Part shown: piece after piece, positions 9,509 through 18,563 of the stretch
Position numbering within the stretch: the stretch's first letter is position 1
Layout of the letters: every line of letters starts with the position of its first letter
Program-made: the position numbers and the translations under genes
The notes under the pieces: generated by a model
What the model was told of the DNA's origin: nothing
Database searches by the model: none
What the model saw: only the letters and a program-made list of their open reading frames with translations
From: CBDHHC01 sp050633205
GTDB lineage: Bacteria > Pseudomonadota > Alphaproteobacteria > Rhizobiales > CBDHHC01
Length of the DNA stretch: 64,000 bases
Assembly (NCBI GenBank): GCA_050633205.1
Contig: JBOEGA010000018.1
Location: 1 to 64,000 of the forward strand
Reading direction: 5' to 3'

Positions 9509-9907
9509 ATGAAAATTTTATTGGTTTCTGCATGTGCTCTCATTGATATTGATGGCAGAGTTCTCATTGCAAAACGCCCTGAAGGCCGCTCAATGGCGGG
9601 ATTATGGGAGTTTCCGGGTGGTAAACTCGAAAAGAATGAAACCCCGGAAGAAGCATTGATAAGAGAATTAAAGGAAGAATTGGACATAGATGTCAGCATT
9701 TCCTGCCTGGCTCCCTTAACATTTGCCAGCCATCGTTATGAAGATTTTCATTTATTAATGCCACTCTATGCCTGCAGGCAATGGAAAGGTACTATACGCC
9801 CGACTGAAGGGCAGGAAATCACTTGGGTACGCCCTGTCCGCCTGTCAGATTATGAAATGCCACCGGCAGACGAGCCTTTAAGAGCAATGCTACGGGACAT
9901 GATATAA
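9509..9907 (+). CDS. mutT: 8-oxo-dGTP diphosphatase MutT (Nudix)
   Basis: A 132-residue Nudix hydrolase. The Nudix box is complete: GGKLEKNETPEEALIRELKE, then the Glu-rich end EELDIDV. The entrance sequence RPEGRSMAGLWEFPGG is typical of MutT proteins that remove 8-oxo-dGTP from the nucleotide pool. It lies downstream of argJ and 17 bases upstream of the Flp pilin gene, so it is likely co-transcribed with both. Confidence 0.92.
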   Translation: MKILLVSACALIDIDGRVLIAKRPEGRSMAGLWEFPGGKLEKNETPEEALIRELKEELDIDVSISCLAPLTFASHRYEDFHLLMPLYACRQWKGTIRPTEGQEITWVRPVRLSDYEMPPADEPLRAMLRDMI

Positions 9908-9924
9908 CGAATATTGAGGCTGAT

Positions 9925-10116
9925 TTGTTTAAAAACCTGCTTCCAGCATTAAATTTGTTTTGGCAAAACAGAGGTGGCGTTACTTCAATTGAGTACGCGG
10001 TAATTGCTGCAGGAATCTCCGTCGCAATAGTCGTGACTGTAGGCGAACTTGCTGATCCGGTTGACGGTCTTATCGGACAGGTCAAAACCGCATGGGATGC
10101 CAACTTTGGAAGTTAA
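9925..10116 (+). CDS. Flp/Fap-type IVb pilin precursor
   Basis: A 63-residue protein with a TTG start. It has the organisation of a Flp prepilin: a short basic leader, a Gly just before the processing site (RGGVTSIEYAVIAAG, with the conserved Glu five residues into the mature part), then a hydrophobic helix and a short polar tail. Flp subunits assemble into adhesive Tad pili after processing by a TadV/PilD-type peptidase. No tad gene is near; it sits at the end of argJ-mutT. Either the assembly system lies elsewhere or this is an orphan pilin. I am confident of the family, less so of the start codon. Confidence 0.85.
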   Translation: MFKNLLPALNLFWQNRGGVTSIEYAVIAAGISVAIVVTVGELADPVDGLIGQVKTAWDANFGS

Positions 10117-10214
10117 TTCCTTTCCAATAGCCAGTTGATATAAAACCTTACACTTTAATAGAATAGCAGACCTTTCCTGATAGGATGAATTAGATTACTT
10201 CCTGGAGAGGGCGA

Positions 10215-12362
10215 ATGCTTTTCAAAAAGTTAAATAATAATCTGGCGTTCATACTTTGCGCAATGTTGCTACTTGTTATGCTTTCATTAACGGTCAACTA
10301 TGTTGCAGAATATACAGAAGAAAAGCTGGCCCTCGAAGATTCCAATGCTTTCACCTCCATGATAATGGACATGCAGAGCTTTTATGCCTCAGAAGTCGTT
10401 GCCCATGCTAAGAAAAACCATATAAAAGTTAAAAAGGACTACAAGGATGCAGGCACTGCTATCCCGTTTCCCGCAACATTCACACACGAATTCATCAAGA
10501 AACTTAACGAAAAATACCACAACAGAAATTTTCATTTCTACAGTGATCAGCCTTTTTATAAGCGGGTCGGTGGCGGTCCGAGAGATAAGTTTGAGCGGGA
10601 AGCGCTAAACTATTTCAAGTCAGGCAAGAGCAGTAAAAAGCACATCATTCAAAAGATAGCTGGCGATAGATATCTAAGATATGCACGCGCAATCAGAATG
10701 GAAAAAGGATGTGTACAGTGTCACAACTCTCATCCTGACAGCCCACATAAAAACTGGAGCATTGGAGATCTGAGAGGTGTCCATAGCTTAAAAATAAAAT
10801 TACCGGGTTTCTCCATTTTCAATAATAAGAATCTTAATCCGCTAACAAATACAATCGTAGCCCTCTATGTTCTTGTTGCGTTTTTTGTATTTCTCCTGCT
10901 GTTTGCAATGAGAAAACTACAAAATGAATTTAACCAGAAACGTATCATCCAGGATCAGAATAACCAGCTAAAATCTGCAGAAAGTACCATCGCACTGAAA
11001 GACAACCGGGACACGGTTACAGACCTGCCAAACCGAAAAAGCTTTTATGAGTTTGTAAAAAAACAAATCACTAAAGCCAATCAGAACGGTTATGGTTTTT
11101 CTGTCATTGTTTTGGACTTGGATAATTTTAAAAATATTAATGACAGATATGGACACCATATCGGTGACTCACTGCTGAAAGCAGTAGGACAACGCCTCAA
11201 AAGCCTCACAACAGAGGAAGATATCGTTGCCAGACTTGGCGGTGACGAATATGCTATATGCTTCAATAGGTTGACCAACACAAAACAGATTAGCAAACTC
11301 ACTCAGAGTATTATTCGAGAATTCGATAGACCGGTGATAGTAGAGAACAAACTGATAGATATCAGTGCAACAATAGGGGTCAGCAGATTCCCGACGGACG
11401 GTGACACGACTGATCTAATGATATCAAATGCAAGCATTGCTCTTGAAACAGCCCGAACAGACGGGACACAGAAATGCTGGTTCTTTGATAAAAACCTTCA
11501 AAACAGGGTCAGACAAAATGATCTTCTTGAAATTGATCTGAAAGAAGCAATTACAAACAATGAACTGGACATCTTCTATCAACCAAAAGTCTGCTTGAGA
11601 ACGGGAGAAATAGCTGGTTTCGAAGCCCTCATTCGCTGGCCACATGCAAACCAGGGTTTTATCTCTCCGGAAGACTTCTTGCCTATTGCAGAAGAACGGG
11701 GACTGATCATTCCTGTCAGTCGCTATGTTGCCCGCCGTGTAGCCTTTGATATGGCAACATGGCTGGATAAGAAAATGCTGAAAGGCCGTATAGCAGTCAA
11801 TGTTCACTCTCATCAATTAAAAAATATGGAAGAAATGGAAGTCCTCATAGACATATTTGATGAACATGGCATCCCCCCTGAATATCTGACACTCGAAATT
11901 ACTGAAGGCTGTGTAATGGGGCATGGCTCGGAAAATACTTTTGGAATACTGGAGCAATTATCAAAAAGAGGCATAAAAATTTCACTTGATGACTTTGGAA
12001 CAGGCTTTGCTTCACTGACCCATTTGAAAAAACTGCCAGTTCAGGAAGTGAAAATTGATAAAAGCTTCCTTCAGGATATTACAACAAATACTGAGAGTGA
12101 AGCAATTGTTTGTGCAATAATTGACCTGTCTAAAAAAATTGGACTGGAAGTTGTCGCTGAGGGTATTGAAACCCAGGAACAACTACAGAAGTTAAAGGAT
12201 ATGGACTGCGATATAGGGCAGGGCTTCCTCTTCTCTCCTCCTGCCATGATGATAGTAGCGAATGGCCTGTTATCCCTTCCGAACCTCTTTAAGGATACTG
12301 TTCTTACGAAACCCTACCGCCCTAAAGAAAAATATAAACTGATATCAGTAAAGAATAGCTGA
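10215..12362 (+). CDS. GGDEF-EAL c-di-GMP protein with periplasmic c-type haem sensor domain
   Basis: A 715-residue two-pass membrane protein. TM1 (about 10-30) and TM2 (about 212-233) enclose a periplasmic Tll0287-like/DUF3365 domain with a haem c site, CVQCH (Cys about 166), next to HNSHPDSPHKNW. The cytoplasmic part holds a GGDEF domain with motif GGDEY (about 341) and an EAL domain with intact EAL (about 469, GFEALIRW) and the conserved DDFGTG and EGIET segments. Both catalytic motifs look usable, so it could make, degrade or switch c-di-GMP in response to redox state or a haem ligand; the direction cannot be told. hemN follows about 90 bases downstream. Confidence 0.92.
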   Translation: MLFKKLNNNLAFILCAMLLLVMLSLTVNYVAEYTEEKLALEDSNAFTSMIMDMQSFYASEVVAHAKKNHIKVKKDYKDAGTAIPFPATFTHEFIKKLNEKYHNRNFHFYSDQPFYKRVGGGPRDKFEREALNYFKSGKSSKKHIIQKIAGDRYLRYARAIRMEKGCVQCHNSHPDSPHKNWSIGDLRGVHSLKIKLPGFSIFNNKNLNPLTNTIVALYVLVAFFVFLLLFAMRKLQNEFNQKRIIQDQNNQLKSAESTIALKDNRDTVTDLPNRKSFYEFVKKQITKANQNGYGFSVIVLDLDNFKNINDRYGHHIGDSLLKAVGQRLKSLTTEEDIVARLGGDEYAICFNRLTNTKQISKLTQSIIREFDRPVIVENKLIDISATIGVSRFPTDGDTTDLMISNASIALETARTDGTQKCWFFDKNLQNRVRQNDLLEIDLKEAITNNELDIFYQPKVCLRTGEIAGFEALIRWPHANQGFISPEDFLPIAEERGLIIPVSRYVARRVAFDMATWLDKKMLKGRIAVNVHSHQLKNMEEMEVLIDIFDEHGIPPEYLTLEITEGCVMGHGSENTFGILEQLSKRGIKISLDDFGTGFASLTHLKKLPVQEVKIDKSFLQDITTNTESEAIVCAIIDLSKKIGLEVVAEGIETQEQLQKLKDMDCDIGQGFLFSPPAMMIVANGLLSLPNLFKDTVLTKPYRPKEKYKLISVKNS

Positions 12363-12402
12363 CTAATAATAACAGCCATTCTGGCTGAATTATTTCAACA
12401 TA

Positions 12403-12416
12403 TTGACGTAAATCAA
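12403..12416 (+). promoter_or_regulatory. FNR/FixK-type binding site upstream of hemN
   Basis: TTGACGTAAATCAA fits the TTGAY-N4-RTCAA dyad recognised by FNR/FixK/Anr proteins. Its centre is about 41 bases before the hemN start codon. FNR control of oxygen-independent coproporphyrinogen oxidase is established in many proteobacteria, so this is the likely anaerobic control point. Confidence 0.85.
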
Positions 12417-12450
12417 TTTCTCCTGACTGGAATTCATATTAATTGCAGTT

Positions 12451-13797
12451 ATGAAAATGGAATTATATAAAAAAGATCAGTCTTTACCACGTTATACCAG
12501 TTACCCTACTGCACCTCACTTTCATAACGGAGTAAGTGTAGAGGAATATAGCGGGTGGCTGTCTCAGTTAGACCCTGAAGATACACTCTCCCTGTACCTC
12601 CATATCCCTTTTTGCGATACGCTGTGCTGGTTCTGCGGTTGCCATACGAAAATTACTCAGCGTTACGACCCTGTATCAAAGTACATTCGTAGTCTTTTAC
12701 AGGAGATAAAATTGGTTGCACCCGCATTAAAGGGACGCCCTTTGGTGACCAATATTCATTTTGGTGGTGGCTCGCCAACCATATTAACTTCAAATGACTT
12801 CGATTTAATATCTATGACCTTAAGAGACAATTTCAACTTTTCAGATCAGGTTGATTTTGCCGTTGAGATTGATCCCAGAGGATTGACAGATAAACAAATC
12901 CAAAGTTTAAGCAATTTAGGCGTTACTCGTGCAAGTATTGGTGTGCAGGACTTTAACCCGGAAGTACAGGCAGCAATAAACAGAATTCAGTCCTTCGAAG
13001 AAACATTCCGGGTAATAACTTCACTCAGAAAAAATGGTGTTAATGCAATCAACATTGATTTATTGTATGGCCTTCCATTCCAGACAAAGGACACCCTGAG
13101 CCAGACAATAGATCAGGTCCTGAAACTATCTCCGGACCGCATATCTCTTTTCGGCTACGCTCATGTCCCCTGGATGAAAAAACATCAGAACCTGATAAAT
13201 GACAACAACCTGCCAGATCTTACAGAAAGGATTAAACAGGCAGATCACTGCAGTCAGGTTCTACAGGATGCCGGATATATAAAGATTGGTATGGACCACT
13301 TCGCCCACCCGGCCGATACCCTGGCTCAGGCAGCAGAGACAGGAACTTTGAGACGTAACTTTCAGGGATACACAACAGACTCAGCAACTGCAATTATCGG
13401 TATGGGAGCATCAGCTATAAGCAAGCTTCCCCAGGGCTATATTCAAAACAAAACAGCCATTGGCCAATACCAGTCCGATATTTCCAATCAGAAGCTTCCT
13501 GTATCCCGTGGGCTTGCCTTAACAGATGAAGATAAACTCCGGGCATACATAATTGAAATGCTGATGTGCAGCTTCCGTTTTTCGGAAAGCAGAATAAAAA
13601 TGAAGTTTGGAAAATTGGCAGATTCAGCTATTCAGGACGCCAGAATGCTGATGCAGATTGATAACAAAAACTTCACAGAACCTACATCAGATGGATTTAC
13701 TGTCACTGAAACTGGGCGCCCCTATATACGCATCATCTGCGCCCACTTTGATAAATACCTGACAGAAAATAAAGCCAGACATTCTCTTGCAGTTTAA
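12451..13797 (+). CDS. hemN: Oxygen-independent coproporphyrinogen III oxidase HemN
   Basis: A 448-residue radical SAM enzyme that decarboxylates coproporphyrinogen III to protoporphyrinogen IX without oxygen. The HemN signature is complete: YLHIPFCDTLCWFCGCHT gives the CxxxCxxCxC cluster (Cys about 55, 59, 62, 64), and the SAM-binding GGGSPT follows. Length and the C-terminal HemN domain distinguish it from the shorter HemW-like proteins; the N-terminus with LPRYTSYPTAPHF is diagnostic of true HemN. The FNR box upstream argues for induction at low oxygen. Confidence 0.96.
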   Translation: MKMELYKKDQSLPRYTSYPTAPHFHNGVSVEEYSGWLSQLDPEDTLSLYLHIPFCDTLCWFCGCHTKITQRYDPVSKYIRSLLQEIKLVAPALKGRPLVTNIHFGGGSPTILTSNDFDLISMTLRDNFNFSDQVDFAVEIDPRGLTDKQIQSLSNLGVTRASIGVQDFNPEVQAAINRIQSFEETFRVITSLRKNGVNAINIDLLYGLPFQTKDTLSQTIDQVLKLSPDRISLFGYAHVPWMKKHQNLINDNNLPDLTERIKQADHCSQVLQDAGYIKIGMDHFAHPADTLAQAAETGTLRRNFQGYTTDSATAIIGMGASAISKLPQGYIQNKTAIGQYQSDISNQKLPVSRGLALTDEDKLRAYIIEMLMCSFRFSESRIKMKFGKLADSAIQDARMLMQIDNKNFTEPTSDGFTVTETGRPYIRIICAHFDKYLTENKARHSLAV

Positions 13798-13803
13798 AGC
13801 AGC

Positions 13804-13823
13804 GCACTCAGAAGAGTGAGTGC
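13804..13823. terminator. Bidirectional hairpin between hemN and the CHM isomerase gene
   Basis: GCACTCA at 13804-13810 pairs with TGAGTGC at 13817-13823 around a 6-base loop. It lies between two convergent stop codons. The flanks are A/T-rich but without a long T-run, so termination strength is uncertain. Confidence 0.55.
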
Positions 13824-14156
13824 CTAATTAAAATATGCATCAACGGCAAGATCAACAATTTCAACTGATACACTGGCAGAAGAGTTTACAAGATTTGTAA
13901 TATCTTTCTGCACCAGTTGTCCCAGCTGCATTTTCTGCTCAATGGTCCGGCCAGCTAGAATTTTAATCGTCACATGAATAAAGTGCTTTTTTTCCGCTCC
14001 AACCAGATAATGCGGGTATCCCGCAGCCCGGCACTTGATACTGCCTTCGGCAAATAGCCCTGTATTTAAACTGGAATGGTGGACAGTCTCTATTAACGCT
14101 TCAATATCAAACTCATTGCTTAAATCCGATGAATATTCAACAATACAATGTGGCAT
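13824..14156 (-). CDS. 5-carboxymethyl-2-hydroxymuconate delta-isomerase family protein
   Basis: A 110-residue tautomerase-superfamily protein with the conserved N-terminal MPHCIVEYS, giving the catalytic Pro after Met removal, and the KCRAAGYPHYLVG and FIHVTIKILAGR segments typical of CHMI (HpaF). That enzyme acts in homoprotocatechuate degradation. No other hpa gene is nearby, so the pathway role is uncertain; stand-alone homologues are common. Confidence 0.85.
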   Translation of the reverse strand: MPHCIVEYSSDLSNEFDIEALIETVHHSSLNTGLFAEGSIKCRAAGYPHYLVGAEKKHFIHVTIKILAGRTIEQKMQLGQLVQKDITNLVNSSASVSVEIVDLAVDAYFN

Positions 14157-14218
14157 GGTTCCTGTCTCAACGTCTCTGTTTCCGCAGGTTCTCCCCGCAG
14201 GATTATGATAATTCCGTA

Positions 14219-15211
14219 TTAATCTACGAAAGTTGCTTTCTTTTCAAGTGCTAAAGGCAACTTTATATTCCAACGCTCTAACTCGCTTCGACTGTATAAA
14301 TACAATCCTTTGCTACTGCGAAGCACTGGAGGTTTTTTTCCGGCAATAACTTCATTAACCATTTGAGCAGCAGCAAAGCCCTGATTATACCCGTCTAATA
14401 CGATACCGCCTATCGCTTTTCCTTTTCCGACTGCAATTGACCAGAATCCAAAAACAGGAATTTCACTTTTAGCACTGGTCCAACGGGCTAAATTGATACT
14501 GGGAACATGACGGTTATTTTTATCAGTTATAGTATGATAAGTGCCAAGAAATATTGCCCCATACCCGTTCGCTTTTGCCTTACTGACAGTCTCAACCCAT
14601 TCACTCTTCTTCTGTATAAACTTAAAGTCATACTCAAGCTCCTTTTTATTAATGGAGTTGAGTTCACGCATAACATTTCCTAATAAAGCTTTTGACGTAT
14701 GGCCATTATCAAAAAGGATTAATACACGCTTTAACTCTGGGATAAGCATCTTCACTTTTTTCATACTGTCAGCAATATGTGGACGCTCAAGAACACCGGT
14801 TATATTTGCAGGTAAGCGCTTATCCGCAAAATAGTGAGTTGGATTCCCATTAATGCCAAGAAAAATAACCGGGGTATCTGTTTTCCCAAGGCGCTCCCCC
14901 AGAAACATCAATGCATTATCATCACCCAGGACAACATAATCAGGTTTTATTTTCTGGTACTTACTCCATGCCAGATCAGCACGTTTACTTATATTGATAG
15001 GAGAAATACGCTTGGTATCCATCCTGAAAAAATAGAGCTTGTGTTTTTTGCCAAGAACATCCTTAAGAGCCGTTGTATAGAGTTTGTCCCATTGAAATGT
15101 TTTATGATAGCTTTCAATTATCAGAATTTTTGCAGCAAAAACCTGTATCGACGAAAAAAGACTAATCGCAAAAAAATATAAAAAAATTAGAAAAATTCGC
15201 ACTTGCCCCAC
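14219..15211 (-). CDS. Periplasmic ABC-type substrate-binding protein (ABC_sub_bind family)
   Basis: A 330-residue protein with a signal peptide (residues 1-27, ending SSIQVFA) and a two-lobe binding-protein fold of the COG2984/ABC_sub_bind type: KILIIESYH at the N-terminus, PDYVVLGDDNALMFLG, TPVIFLGINGNP and the GGIVLDGYNQGFAAAQM hinge. No cognate permease or ATPase is adjacent, so it may be a sensor partner or act with a distant transporter. The ligand is unknown; some members bind amino acids, and several are linked to signalling proteins. Confidence 0.75.
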   Translation of the reverse strand: MGQVRIFLIFLYFFAISLFSSIQVFAAKILIIESYHKTFQWDKLYTTALKDVLGKKHKLYFFRMDTKRISPINISKRADLAWSKYQKIKPDYVVLGDDNALMFLGERLGKTDTPVIFLGINGNPTHYFADKRLPANITGVLERPHIADSMKKVKMLIPELKRVLILFDNGHTSKALLGNVMRELNSINKKELEYDFKFIQKKSEWVETVSKAKANGYGAIFLGTYHTITDKNNRHVPSINLARWTSAKSEIPVFGFWSIAVGKGKAIGGIVLDGYNQGFAAAQMVNEVIAGKKPPVLRSSKGLYLYSRSELERWNIKLPLALEKKATFVD

Positions 15212-15446
15212 TCCGGATATATTTAGGGTCCTGCCCCCGGCTTAACTGTTCATTATTCCCCATATAGTGCCTTGCTGTTACAGCTTAATAAAACAGCAGA
15301 AATCTTCTGGATTTTAATATCCCATTCAAGCACAAAAAAGATAAGTAAGAATAAAAACTCAATCAGGTCAATACAGTAATATCCTGAAGGTAACAAATAT
15401 GCATAACACTATAGCATAAAGGGAAGTGACATAATTCGTTCATTAA

Positions 15447-17237
15447 TTATGCCAGCACCTGCTCCGAACTGAACTGAAGTCTGGCCAGACGGGCATATAC
15501 CCCATCCTTGGCAAGAAGACTTTGATGATTGCCAACCTCAACAATCTGCCCCCTATCCATTACCAGAATGCGGTCTGCACGCTGTACAGTAGAGAGCCTG
15601 TGAGCAATAACAATTGTCGTACGCTTCTCCATCACTCTTTCCAGAGCGACCTGCACGAGCTTTTCATTTTCTGCATCCAGTGCACTTGTCGCCTCATCCA
15701 GAAGAAGTATAGGAGACTTCTTCAATACTGCTCGTGCTATAGCCAGCCTCTGCCTTTGTCCTCCTGACAATGACATGCCTTTCTCTCCCAGACGTGTACT
15801 GAAACCATGAGGCAACGCATCAATAAACTCGGAAGCACAGGCAATATCAGCGGCTTCCTTGATTTTATCAAAAGGGGCTTCTGGTGTACCATATCTGATA
15901 TTTTCCAGGATTGTCTCGGAGAATAAAGCAGTATCCTGAGAAACAAGAGCAATTGAACTTCTCAGGCTATTTAACTTCAGCTCATGAATTGGAAGGCCAT
16001 CAATTTTAATTTGCCCCTGAGCTGGATCATAAAATCTTAGTAGTAAATTGAATATTGTGCTTTTTCCGGCTCCCGACGGCCCAACAATAGCAACAGTTTC
16101 TCCAGGCTTGATATCAAGAGAAACACCATCAAGAACAGACACATCATTTCTGGAAGGGTAGGTAAAGGATACATTTTCAAAAGAAATAGCACCCTTAATA
16201 TTTTCCGGAAGCTCTTTAGGATCAGAAACCTCCTTAATTTCACTGCGCGTTTCCAGGAGCTCAGCAAGCCGTTCAGCAGCCCCTGCAGCCTGTTGTATTT
16301 CTCCCCAGACCTCACTTAAAACACCCAGTGATCCAGCTGCGAAGACTGAATAAAGCACAAATTGCCCTAACGTCCCACCACTCATGTTTCCTGCAAGAAC
16401 TTCCTGCGCCCCTACCCATAATATTGCCACCACACTGGCGAATACGAGAAAGATCACAATTGCTGTTAAGCCGGCTCGGGCACGCATTCTGGCGCCTGCC
16501 GCATCAAATGAGGCATCTACAGCTCTGCTGAACCGGTCAACAACGGTTTTTTCATGGGTAAAAGCCTGTAATGTCTGAATAGCAGAAAGATTCTCGTTAG
16601 CATAAGCTGAGGCATCAGCCTGCATATCCTGAGCATGTCTGGACAACTTCCTCACTATTCTGCCATAGGCAATTAAAGGCAGCACAATAAGGGGAATAGC
16701 AACGACAACAAGTATGGATAGCTTGGAGCTGGTCAGAAACATCATGATAACTGCCCCTACCAGCATCACCAGATTTCTTAAAGCCTGTGACGCAGCAGTA
16801 CCCGCAACAGATTTAATTTGCGTTGTATCTGCAGAAAGCCGGGACATTAGCTCACCGGAATGTGTTTTCGCGTAAAATGATTGGCTGAGCGTCGTTAAAT
16901 GCCTGAAAACATCATCCCGAACATCCGCAATAATTCTCTCACCAAGCCAGTTAACACAATAATACCGGGCAGCACTTGATACGGCCAGCACCGCCCCAAG
17001 CAAAACCATTAGAAAAAAGTAATCATCAATAAACTGCGTACTTTGGGTACTGAACCCCATATCAATAATATAACGGGCACCAACGGGTAAAACCAGGGTT
17101 GATAACGCAGCTGCCAGCAAGGCAACACCAGCACCTATGAGCATCAGCTTATAACGAAAAATATAAGGCTGTAATGTCAATAGCGGACGAATAGACTTCG
17201 AACGAGCACCAACAGTTATAGTTTCTTGGTTGGCCAT
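15447..17237 (-). CDS. MsbA-like ABC exporter (fused membrane and ATPase domains)
   Basis: A 596-residue half-transporter. An N-terminal six-helix ABC transmembrane type-1 domain (about 30-310) is followed by an ATPase domain (about 345-590) with Walker A GPSGAGKST, signature LSGGQRQR, Walker B ILLLDEAT and the H-loop IVIAHRLSTV. It should work as a homodimer exporting a lipid or other hydrophobic compound; the closest annotated group is the MsbA-related family of alphaproteobacteria. It lies in reverse orientation to rpmE, across a 316-base spacer with a 20-base palindrome. Confidence 0.9.
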   Translation of the reverse strand: MANQETITVGARSKSIRPLLTLQPYIFRYKLMLIGAGVALLAAALSTLVLPVGARYIIDMGFSTQSTQFIDDYFFLMVLLGAVLAVSSAARYYCVNWLGERIIADVRDDVFRHLTTLSQSFYAKTHSGELMSRLSADTTQIKSVAGTAASQALRNLVMLVGAVIMMFLTSSKLSILVVVAIPLIVLPLIAYGRIVRKLSRHAQDMQADASAYANENLSAIQTLQAFTHEKTVVDRFSRAVDASFDAAGARMRARAGLTAIVIFLVFASVVAILWVGAQEVLAGNMSGGTLGQFVLYSVFAAGSLGVLSEVWGEIQQAAGAAERLAELLETRSEIKEVSDPKELPENIKGAISFENVSFTYPSRNDVSVLDGVSLDIKPGETVAIVGPSGAGKSTIFNLLLRFYDPAQGQIKIDGLPIHELKLNSLRSSIALVSQDTALFSETILENIRYGTPEAPFDKIKEAADIACASEFIDALPHGFSTRLGEKGMSLSGGQRQRLAIARAVLKKSPILLLDEATSALDAENEKLVQVALERVMEKRTTIVIAHRLSTVQRADRILVMDRGQIVEVGNHQSLLAKDGVYARLARLQFSSEQVLA

Positions 17238-17553
17238 TGCTATCCTTTATAATACTGAATTCATAGGTGAGAGCAGTTTCATATCAGATTTTTATATGCA
17301 CTGCACTGCGTCCTATGGCAAATGACATATATCAAATGCATTGCTTAACAAGCTGAAACCAGAGGCGATATTAGTCATATTTGCATGATATAATGCAAAA
17401 TATCGCGATTTAGATACATGAATCTACGACAAATACTTGTCACAACCACTTCATTCGGATACAAAATACCCAAATCCGACAATTTTTTTTGATTTAAACT
17501 CCGCGCTGAGTACAATTTAAACCCTCGCGCCGAACTGCTAGTGAGCAAGACCT
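17238..17553. other. Divergent intergenic region between the ABC exporter and rpmE
   Basis: 316 bases with no gene. It holds the palindrome at 17380-17399 and a weak hairpin TCGGAT...ATCCGA (17455-17479) followed by CAATTTTTTTT, which looks like a small terminator or attenuator in the rpmE leader. Confidence 0.5.
17380..17399. promoter_or_regulatory. Palindromic operator candidate TTTGCAT-N6-ATGCAAA
   Basis: A perfect 7-base inverted repeat with a 6-base spacer, located about 143 bases before the ABC exporter start and 155 before rpmE. The size and symmetry fit a dimeric repressor site. It does not match a Zur, Fur or LexA consensus that I know. Confidence 0.4.
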
Positions 17554-17772
17554 ATGAAAAAAGAAGGACATCCTGATTACCACAAGATCAAAGTGCTTAT
17601 GACAGATGGCACTGAGTTCGAAACATATTCAACCTATGGCTCTGAAGGCGATTCCCTTCAACTGGACGTTGATATTAAAACACACCCTGCTTGGACAGGC
17701 GGTAATCAGCAACTTATGGACCGTGGCGGTCGCGTATCTAAATTCAAGAAAAAATTCGAAGGCTTTATCTAG
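17554..17772 (+). CDS. rpmE: 50S ribosomal protein L31 (zinc-free form)
   Basis: A 72-residue bL31 with HPAWTGGNQQLMDRGGRVSKF, the conserved C-terminal core. It has no Cys at all, so it is the form that lacks the CxxC zinc site. Such Cys-free L31 is the ordinary form in many alphaproteobacteria. A strong terminator follows. Confidence 0.96.
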   Translation: MKKEGHPDYHKIKVLMTDGTEFETYSTYGSEGDSLQLDVDIKTHPAWTGGNQQLMDRGGRVSKFKKKFEGFI

Positions 17773-17803
17773 GCCGTATTTTTCAGAAAATTTAGTCGAT
17801 ACA

Positions 17804-17845
17804 AAAATGGCGAAGAAAGAGATTTCTTCGCCATTTATTTTATTA
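17804..17845 (+). terminator. Rho-independent terminator after rpmE
   Basis: AAATGGCGAAGAAA is complementary to TTTCTTCGCCATTT across a 4-base loop (GAGA), and TATTTTATT follows. The stem is long and near perfect. Confidence 0.92.
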
Positions 17846-17880
17846 ACCTATCTGACTTTCCTAAACCCCACCCTTCTGGA

Positions 17881-18429
17881 TTAAGGCTTGGTATGATCAT
17901 ATTCAAATGCAGATCGAAGTTGTTCTAACTGGCTGCTAAGAGGATGCTCATCCTGATTATCTCCATTACCTGAATCATGGATCAGGCGATCAAGCTTCAA
18001 AATACGATCATATAATCTGAAACTTTCAGAAATCAGTGACTTCAGTGTTTCTGGTAACTCTTCAAAACCTGGACAGTGGCCGGGCTGCCCGACAGATTGA
18101 AGCTTAACCTTGTGCTTCTCTTCAGAGGCCTGCTCTGAAGTCATTTCACCTTCGTTAACAGCACGACGGATAAGAAGCCAGGAAGCTAGCTGCATAAGAC
18201 GTGTTGTTAATCTCATGCTCTCTGTCGCATAGGCTAAAGAAGCCTGAGACTCGAGCATCTTTGCATCCTGACGCCCTTCGCCATCAAGATAGGTTGCTGT
18301 AGTCTCAACTAGAGACATTCCCTCTCTAAAAAGGGACTTAAATTGTTCGGATTCGGCGTATTTCTCGCCAAAAGGAATTGTGACACCCCGCTCGCCCCGG
18401 GGATTTTCATAACTAATACTACCAGTCAT
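17881..18429 (-). CDS. rcdA: RcdA-family adaptor (DUF1465)
   Basis: A 182-residue mainly helical protein of the DUF1465 family, to which Caulobacter RcdA belongs. RcdA is an adaptor that, with CpdR and PopA, presents CtrA to ClpXP for degradation in the cell cycle. Recognisable segments are FREGMSLVETTATYLDGEGR, TTRLMQLASWLLIRRAV (with Arg/Trp pattern of the three-helix bundle) and RLYDRILKLDRLI. A CpdR-type receiver is encoded at 47334-47729 in the same window. The DUF1192 gene upstream on the same strand is its usual neighbour. Whether it controls CtrA in this organism is inferred. Confidence 0.85.
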   Translation of the reverse strand: MTGSISYENPRGERGVTIPFGEKYAESEQFKSLFREGMSLVETTATYLDGEGRQDAKMLESQASLAYATESMRLTTRLMQLASWLLIRRAVNEGEMTSEQASEEKHKVKLQSVGQPGHCPGFEELPETLKSLISESFRLYDRILKLDRLIHDSGNGDNQDEHPLSSQLEQLRSAFEYDHTKP

Positions 18430-18563
18430 AAACTCTCTCGCTTAACGCTACTCACTCTACGCTGTTTCATTATACCATTGCGACTCGAAAATAACGAATC
18501 TCATCCTGTTTAAAGTTAATATGTATAAGAATAAGTTAAAAAGGTTCGATTTTGAGACATTAT

